A program made the translations under genes and the position numbers. From positions 1 to 64,000 of the forward strand of contig BBYL01000031.1 of assembly GCA_001570385.1 (NCBI GenBank): 64,000 bases of DNA, read 5' to 3'. The notes under the pieces were generated by a model. The model was given only the letters and a program-made list of their open reading frames with translations, ran no database searches and had not been told where the DNA came from. The stretch comes from Microtetraspora glauca. GTDB taxonomy: Bacteria; Actinomycetota; Actinomycetes; Streptosporangiales; Streptosporangiaceae. Positions 17,467-26,400 of this stretch are shown here, one piece after another (position 1 is the first letter of the stretch; every line of letters starts with the position of its first letter).

Positions 17467-20400
17467 ATGGCCACGAACACGAACACGGGCCCCAGCACTG
17501 TCAACCAGAGCAGGGGGGCCACCAGGCAGGGCGCCGCGGTCCGCATCGACAGGGACGTCACGGCCGCCTGGGAGACCGACAAGCTGCCCGACTGGGTGGT
17601 CTACACGCTGATCCCGCTGCTGTCGGCCGGGCAGAAGTGGCCGGACGCCAGCGAGAGCAAGTTGTCGGAGCTGGCCCAGGCATGGGACGCGCTGGCCGTC
17701 GGGCTCACGCCGTACAGCGAGCCCGCGGGCAAGGCGGCCCGCACCGTCGTGTCCGGCTGGCAGGCCCCGGCGACGGCCGACTTCGTCACCCGGGCGCAGA
17801 ACCTGTTCGGCAGGCAGGGCGGCCTGCCCGCGATCTCCCGGGGCGCGCTCGGCTACTCCGCGAAGGCCAGCAACTTCGCCGTCGAGACGCAGTACTCCAA
17901 GTTCTCCGTCAACGTGGCGTTCTGGGTCACCGCCATCGCCATCGCCATCGCGCTCTACGTCGCCTTCTTCACCGCCGGCTCGACCGCACCGCTCATCGGC
18001 CCGTACGCGTCGGCGGGCCGCGCGGCGATCAGCCGCATCCTCGCCCGGCTGGCCGCCATCGCGGGCCGGCAGGTCGGCACCACCGGCGCGGCCAAGATCG
18101 CCGCGCTCAGCGGGCCGACGGGCAAAGGCCTGATCGCCCGGCTGCTCCTTTCCCCGCTCGGCCGGGAGCTCATGGAGGAGATGGGCGAGGAGTTCTTCAT
18201 CGACGCCGCCGCCCAGTACCTGCAGATGAGGGAGGGCACCCGTACGGAGTGGGACTGGGACAAGTCCAAGGCCGCGCTCATCGGCGCCGGCGCCGGTGCG
18301 GTGGCCGGCATGGGCGTCTCCGGCCCGATCTCCAAGTTCACCCGTGACGTACCGGGCTTCGGGGGGCGGGCGCTGAACACCGGCCTCAGCAACGTCGTCG
18401 CCTCACCGGCGGGCAGCTTCCTCGCCAACGGCCTGGTCTACGACCAGTGGGGCAATCCGTTCACGATGGAGTCCATGAGCGGCGCGTTCTTCGGAGGCGT
18501 CGGGCGCACCGGCTCGATCAGCCCCTTCAACCCCGAGGTCTACACCGCGCTCGCCAACCCGAGCACGGCCCTCGCCTCCGCGTACGACATGGCGGCCCAG
18601 TCGGACGCGCGCCGGATGGGTCTCACCATCGACCCGGGCCTCGGCGGGTCGGGCGGCGACGCCACCGGCACCGGAGGTACTCCGGGAGGCACCGGTGGCG
18701 GATCAGGCCCGATCGTGGGCGCCGCCGCCGGCGGCGGCCGGTCCTCCGGAGGTGCGACGCGCGGCGGGACCTCCGTGTCCACCCCGTCCGGAGGCGGTAC
18801 GGCGTCGCGTACGGGCACGGTCACCGCCGACGCGGAGGACGGCGGCCGCCGCGCCGCGTCCCCGTCCGCCGCCGACGCGGAAGGGCGCGGCAACCAGAGA
18901 AGCCGGCCCGACGACGAAACCCGCCAGAACGACGCCGAGGCGAAGCCCGACGCCGAAGGCCGGCCGACCACTGACACCGACCAGGCGGCGGTGACCACGC
19001 CGGACGCGCGGCCGGACACCGCGCCCTCGGTGGCACCCGACTCCCGAACGGACTCCACGGCCCGCACCCAGCCCGAGGTGTCACCCGCCGCGCCCGAGAC
19101 CCAGCCGGACGCCGATCCCGGCCAGCGGTCCGACCCCGCTCCGGCGGCGTCCGACACGGGTACCGGCACGGGGGAGACCAGGACGGACACCTCGCCCGAC
19201 GGCGCACCCGCCACCGACACCGGCGCGACCCAGGACACCACTCCGGCCCCGGACAGCGGCACGGCCCCGGACACTGACGCGGCGGTGGCTCCGGACAGCG
19301 CGCCGGATGCCCGGCCCGCGCCCGACACATCACCGGACACATCACCGGACACGGCATCGGGGGAGGTCGCACCGAGCACGCTCGCCCAGGAGGAGGCGGA
19401 CCGCCATGTCGTGCGGGGCAGGGAGGCGGTCGTCCGGGCGCTGCTCGACGCGCATCCGGGCACCGTGCTGCTCCCCGACGGGGGCCTCATCGTGCCGCTT
19501 CAGGGAGCGGGCATCGGCGTCTCTCCCGCCGCTGTGGCTCGGATCGTCGACGGTGCCGCGCGGCGTTCGGCGCAGGTGGAGGACGACGAGGCGCTGCAGG
19601 CTGAGGCGCTGGCCCTGATCGACGAGCAGCTCGCCGCCGACATGGGGCCCGGCGACACGGCGCCCGAGGACACGTACGCGGCCGACCTCGTCCCGGGGCA
19701 GCCCATCGGCCTGCGCGCGAACGCGGCGCTCGACTACGCGCTGAACCGCCTGGCCCCGGGGGCCGTCCTGTTGGCGGACGGCGGGCATCTCGTGTCCGAC
19801 GCGTCCGGCGACTATGTGATCACGCCGAGGATGTTGCGTGCCGTCCGATCCGTCCTTGAGGCCGCCGCGGTGAGCGGGCAGGACGCGGCCACGCTGCGGA
19901 GCAACGCGATCCTGGTCATGAGCCAGGCGATGGCCGTCAGCCAGGAGACCTCGCCGGCCCCCGAGCCGGTCACCAGCCGCCCCGGCACCGTCACGTCCCG
20001 GCCGATCGCCGACACCCGTTATGTCACTGACGGCCGCCCGAACCAGCGCCTCACCGACGACGAGATCCGCGCCGAGGTCGGGAAGCTCGTGGCGTCCGAC
20101 TTCCAGGGTGATGAGGTGACGAGCTGGGCCTGGTCCCCTGACGAGACGACTCTGGTGGTGGAGACCGCCAATCACGGCACGCAGCGCTTCCGGTTGGTGG
20201 TCGGCGGCCTCGACTCCCGCCTCATGGCCATGACCGAGGTGAACCGCGGGGGCGGCGACCATGTCGTCCACTTCGCGCCGCATATCGCCCCGGACCAGCT
20301 CCCGCGCGTCTGGTTGCACGAGATCACCGACACCCTGCACGCGCTGAGCCGGCCGGAACAGGGTGTCATCCGCAGGACGCTCTTCCGCCGGGGCAGACAG

Positions 20401-23400
20401 CAGAACCACGTCGACGGATGCGTGCCGGCCCGGCTCAACGAGCACGCCTACCTGGTCCGCAAATGGCAGGCCGCGACGTCCGCGGACGAGCGCCAGGACA
20501 TTCAGATCGATCTCGACGGCGTGGCCCGCGACCTCCGCGGGCACGGGCAGATCCCCCCACCGGCGCCCTGGGGTGTGACGCCTCCCGTACGCCGGGTCCA
20601 CGCGCCCCCTGTGGCGGAGGCGGCGTTGGCCGAGCTGCGGCGGCTGGTCGACGATCCCGCCGTGGCGAGGACGGAGCTTCCGGACCGGGCCAAGCCGTAC
20701 CTGGCCGAGCTGCGGCGCGTCGCCGACGATCTGGCCCGGGCCGAGGGGGAGCTCAAGAACCAGGAAGAGTCGCATAAGGACACCGCGACCAAGGCGGAGG
20801 AGGAGGCGGACAAAGCCAAGGCCAAGGCCGCCGAAGCCGCCACGATGCGCGACCAGGGCAAGGAGGCGCGCAGGCAGAAGCACGAGAAGGAAGAGACGCA
20901 GCACCGGCCCAAGCAAGCCAGGCACCTGCGGATCGCCGATGCGTACAGGGAGGCGGGGGAGAAGGCGGAGGCGGCGACGAAGGCTTACGGGCAGGTGATC
21001 GGCCTCGTGCGACTGGCGGCGTCGCCGAACGGCCACGAGGCGACCTTGGCCATGTCGAGGCTCATCAGTCTGCTGGCGGACGCCCGTACGCGGCACGAGG
21101 ACTACCTGGGGTCGGTGAAGACGGCCCTCCCGCCGAAGGAGTCGCTGCCCTCGGCGCTGCCGACCCGCAGCCTGGCGCATCTCACGCCGTTGACGGACGC
21201 GATCAACAAGGTGCTGGCCGAGAACAACTCCCCGCGCCGGTTCACTTCCCGGCAACTGGAGCACATCCTCCGGGCCGACTTCCGGAAGGCCGTCTCACCG
21301 GACGGCGCGCTCCTCCGTATCGGCACCGGGAGGACGGCGGTGGAGCTGAAGATCCGGCTCAGCCTCTCCGACATGGTCCAGATCATCGATCCGGAGATCG
21401 TGGCCTCGGAGATCATGCTCGGCGTCATGCCGCAGGGAGGCCGGACGACCCGGACCACCGAGGGAGGCAGCGGCAGCCTGTCGGTGCCGCTCGGCCCCAA
21501 GCTGCTCGCCTCCATGGTCCCCAACGAGGACGTACGATCCGCGCTCGAACTCATGGGTGATGTGGGGGTCAACCTTTCCTTCGGGCGCTCGTGGTCGCGC
21601 GGTCCCGGCGCAGCCGACTTCGCCCTCGCGGGGGCGGTCGAGGACAACCGGGGAGAGTCCCTGCTGTTCGACGCCGCCGCCACCTGGTCGGTGAGCGTGC
21701 GCACCCGCCGGCAGAGCACCTGGCAGGAGGTGGCGACGATCGACTCCGGGGCTCCGGGGGACGCTCCCTCACAGCGGATCTGGGTCTCGCACGCCTACAC
21801 CGTCGGGCCTCCCGCGAGGACGGAGACCATCGACTCCGGCAAGAAGAGCAACCAACTGCCCGAGCACTTCGTCAACGGCCTGACGGGGCTGGACCAGCTC
21901 GCCGTCGATGTCATCGGGCGCCTCCACGAGGGGCTGGGAAGGGTCCGCAGCCGGGCGGGAGTGGAGTGGCTCCGTGAGGGGGAGACGAGGATCGGCGGCA
22001 TCGCCCGCCAGCAGATCATCAACATGATCGACCACGAGCTGCCCGGCAGGCTCGGGGAGGCGACCGATCCTGTTTACGGGATGACTCGTGTGATCACGGA
22101 CGGGCACGGCCGGCCGGTGGCCACCGTGACGATCAAGACAACGGTGGACAGGGACAGCGCCGTCCTGGTCGGGACGCCGACTCGTGACCACTGGCAGGAG
22201 CGGCTGCGGGTGGGCTTCTCCAACGCCACCGGCAGCGAGTCGTTCAACGGATCCCTCTCCGCGGGGGTCAGCCCCCTGCCCGTCCCCATCCTCGGCGACG
22301 CGATCGGCGGGCTTCCGGATCCCGGCGGTTACGGCGATGTCGACGTGACCGCCGGGGCAGGGCGCGGAGTCTCCCGTTCGCAGTCGTCGTTCGTGAACGG
22401 GAACGCCATCCACCCCAGCGTCCAGCGCTACACGGGACACACCCAGGGATATGAGCTGGCCCTGAAGCACGAGGTCACCATCGTCCTGGCCGACGGGAGG
22501 GTGCTCAAAACGGTGCCGGGCACGAGTGAGGGCCTGTTCCGGATGCCGGAGACCGATGCCTACCGGTACGGTCTGCCGGTCGACGAGAACGCGCTACTCA
22601 AGCGGAAAAACGGCAAGCCCAAGCTGGATCGCCAGGGCAACCAGATGCTCAGAGGGGACCCGGAAAGATCGCGACCGCCGGGCCGGAAGAAGGCGCTGCC
22701 GTCCTGGCTCCGGCCGCCGAAGCAGGGGCGCCGTCAGACACCCACGGCGTCCGCGAACCAGGCGGCCGAGGAATTGATGCGCGGCGCGGGACCGGCGCTG
22801 GTCCAGCGGCTGACCGGCGTGGACGAGGCCAGGAAACAGGTCCTGGACAAGCTCGCCGACCTCGGCCTCGTCCCGAAGTTCGAGAACGGTGTCCCGCAGT
22901 ACTCCCGGCTCCCGATACGGCGGGCCGGGCAGATGGCGAACCTGCGCGAGGTGCTCGAACAGCTCACGCCGGAGCGCCTGGAGACCGGATACGACCAGGC
23001 GGCCCAGGACGGCATCCCCATCACCCTGACCCGCGACGGCTTCGGCCAGTCGTCGCGGACGTACACGCTGCGTGTCCGGCTGGAGCAGGACCACGACGCG
23101 GCGACCTATCTCGGCCGTACCGACACCGAGGCCGTGGTCAACCTCGACATCGGGGGCGACACCGCCGGTCGCGGTAGCGGCCGCAGCTGGACCGGCAACG
23201 TGGACGTGCCGTACAAGACGTCGGAGGGACCGCCCGAGGGCGAGGACGGGCTGACGGGAACGCACGAGCGCAAGAAGTCCGGCAACTACACCCGTTCGAT
23301 CGGTTCCAGCATCGGTGGCAGCGACTTCGGGGTGACGCTCGTGGAAAGCACCGGCGAGGTCGCCCTCTTCGACGTGCCCCACAAACTGGTGGTCGACATC

Positions 23401-26400
23401 GTCGTGGACGACGAGGTCGTGCACTCGGTGTCGGCGGACGGCAGCGCGCGGCTGGTCTTCGCGGCCGACCTGCTCCCGCTGAAGAAGGCGCCCTATCAGC
23501 CGCACAACGTGGGCGTGCTCTCTGAGGAGGTGCTCAGCCGGGCGACGCTGCTGCACATGGACACGACCGGCATGCTGGACCAGGTGAAGGCCGTGCTGCC
23601 CCGCAGCATGCGCCTTGACTCCGTCGCGTACCACCACTTCGCGGCGTTCAGTAATGTGCGCAACCTCATCGCGCATCCGGAGTGGCGCCACTCGCCGTAC
23701 TTCACCGGAGTCGGCGTCCGGCCGCAGGGCGCGCTGCCGACGGAGGCGTCGCTGACGATCGAGGGCAGCTTCGGTGAGTCGTCCCTGGTCGGCGTCGCCG
23801 ACCTCGTGGTCGGCGACATCAACTTCATGATGGGCAGCGCCGGCGTGAACTGGGGGCAGGGCTGGGGCAGATCCGGCGGCTCGACGCACGGCATCTCCGA
23901 CTCGGACGGGCACGGCACCTCCCATCAGGGCGGCACCGGCGGCCACACGGGCGCGCGCGGCAGTTCCCGATCCCACAGCCAGCTCGACATCTGGGGCCGG
24001 GAACAACTCATCATCGAAACCGGCAAGCAGTACATCTTCCGCGGCGCCGTCGATTTCACCCTGGAGGGCAAGGAAAACGCCCCCGACTTCACCGAACTCG
24101 GCGGCAGCGGGAAGGCCACGACCGGCAACGCGTCGTTGAACGGCCGTCCGGTCGTCTACTCGATCCCCGAGTACGACGCGCTGACCTTCTACGCCAACCG
24201 CAAGCTCGACCTTCCGCTGATCCAGGTGGCCGACGCGGTGGAGAGGTTCGTGAACGGCAGCCTGACCCTCGACCGGACCCTCGCGACCTCGCTGCTCCAG
24301 AAGTACCTGCTCGATCTGAAGCACGCACGCGACGCGGGAGAGAACGTCTCGTTCGCCGACGGGCACACCGCCGACTCCCTGCTGCCGGCGCTCAAGAAGG
24401 TGAGCGGCCTGGAGCAGGTGGACACCGACCCCAAGGGCCTGGCGGAGCAGGAGCGGCTCGATCGGGCGCTCAGCGAAGCTGCCAAGCTGACTCAGCGACT
24501 GCGTGCGGTCAGGGTGGCTCCGCAGTACGAGGGGACCGTGGGATTCGCCGCGGTGGAGAGCTTCACCGTGATGGCCAAGGCCGGCCCCGTCAACGTGCGG
24601 GACGCGGTGCGCGCCGCGATCGGCGAGGCGGCGCCCGGCGCGATCGACAGCAGCCCCGTCATGCGCCGGAGCCTCGACGTCGACTTCGACAAAGACCGGG
24701 TCCGGGGGCACATCAACGAGATGCTCAGCCCGCGGGGCTACGTCAAGACCTACGAGACCCTGGCCGACCCGTCGAGCGGCCGGGCCGAGCTGGTCACGGT
24801 CCGGGCCAAGCTGGTTCCGGTGCCGGGCAGCGCCGAACTCGTCGGGCGCACCTACGACGCCGGCCTGATCCAGCAGGACTATCTCTACCGAGAGGTCTCC
24901 GACTCCGGGGCGTACAACGGTTCGCACTCTTTCAGCCTGTCGGCCTCGGAAGACGAGTCCGGCGAGGGCGTCGACGGCAACGTCGGCACCGACCGGGGCC
25001 GCTCGTACGGGGCCTCCAGCACGGAGCAGGTCACCAGGCTGCAGCGCATCGCGCAGTTCGGCGGGGTGGACCGGGTCCAGCAGCGGTACCAGATGGTGAT
25101 CGAGGTGGAACGCACGCCGGTGCGGATGGGACCGGGGCGCAAGCCGACGCGCGGTGTCCTCAATCGCATCAAGGGCCGAGGCACCGGCCGGGCCACGATG
25201 ACGTTCGACGCCACTATGGTCCGGCGGATGCCGATCGGCATGACCAGGCCGGTGAACGACAGCACGGCGGAGCCGGCCAGGATCACCGACACCAGGCGGG
25301 TGGAGCTGCCGCCCGCCCACTACGTCACCTCGGTGCAGGACGCCCAGGGCAACCGCCCCAGCCTGTTCGACGCGATCCAGAAGCAGTTGCGCTCGATGTC
25401 GGGCACCACCGCGACCCAGGAACAGATGGCGGAACTGGAGGCCCGGCTCTCGCCCATATCGCTGGCCGCCGCCTTCAGGCGGATGGCCTCCCCTGGCGGC
25501 CACGAGCTGGTCTCGACGATCCGTAAGGGAGCCCCGACCCAGGGGATGAACCGCAAGGGGAACATGAGCCAGGGCGTGGACGTCCGCGTCGAGGCCCATC
25601 TGTCCGACCTCCAGGTGGTGTCCGGCCCCGCCGTGGTCCACCCGGACGGGACCACCACCCCGGTCGAGGCCGAGCTCGGCGTGGTGGACCGCGTCCAGCG
25701 AACCTCGTCCACCTCGACTTCTCGCGGCCGGCTGCTCCCGATCGGCAGCGGAGTGGGCGGGCAGACGGAGTTCGGCCACCTCTCGGCGAGCGTGGGGGAG
25801 CAGGCGTCGGACGGTGTCACCGACAGCAGCGGCCTGCGCAACGAGGCGAGCACGTTCGAGAAGGCGAAGGTCGTCACCGTCCGGGTCCGGGTGGACTACG
25901 ACCTCACGTTCCAGCGCAAGACGCGGTCGGCCGACGGCACCGAGGCTCCCTTCAGGAACCCGGTGAGGCTGCCCTCCGCCGCCTCCGGCGAGGTGTACGT
26001 GACCATGTTCGAGGCCGACCTCAAGGAGATGCAGGCCCGCATGGACGCCGGGATCCAGGTACGGCCCCAATGGGACTTCGGCGACTCGGCGCGACGGCCC
26101 TCCGACTTCACTCCCGAATCCGGTCGCGAGAGCCTGATCCACCAACTCACGGACGCCCGGGTCGAGGCCAGGGAACAGGGCGCGGTCGTCCGGGCCCGGG
26201 TGCCGAACGGACAGGGGGTCGACGTCTACCTGGCCGCCCCGGACGGCTCCCTGCACAGCGTGAAGCCCGACGGAGGGTTCGCCGAGGCGGTCGCCACGCT
26301 GCCGCCCCAGGCGCTGGACGCGGCGGCGACGGCGGGCCTCGACCTGCGCCAGATCTTCATGGACCCGCAGCTGCCGGGCACGTTGACCGATCGGGTGACG

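Noticed and set aside
19312-19360. Short repeats (ACATCACCGG units) in the giant gene as a possible regulatory or CRISPR-like element
   Set aside because: They encode the Pro-Asp-Thr-Ser linker in frame and are adjacent, without spacers.
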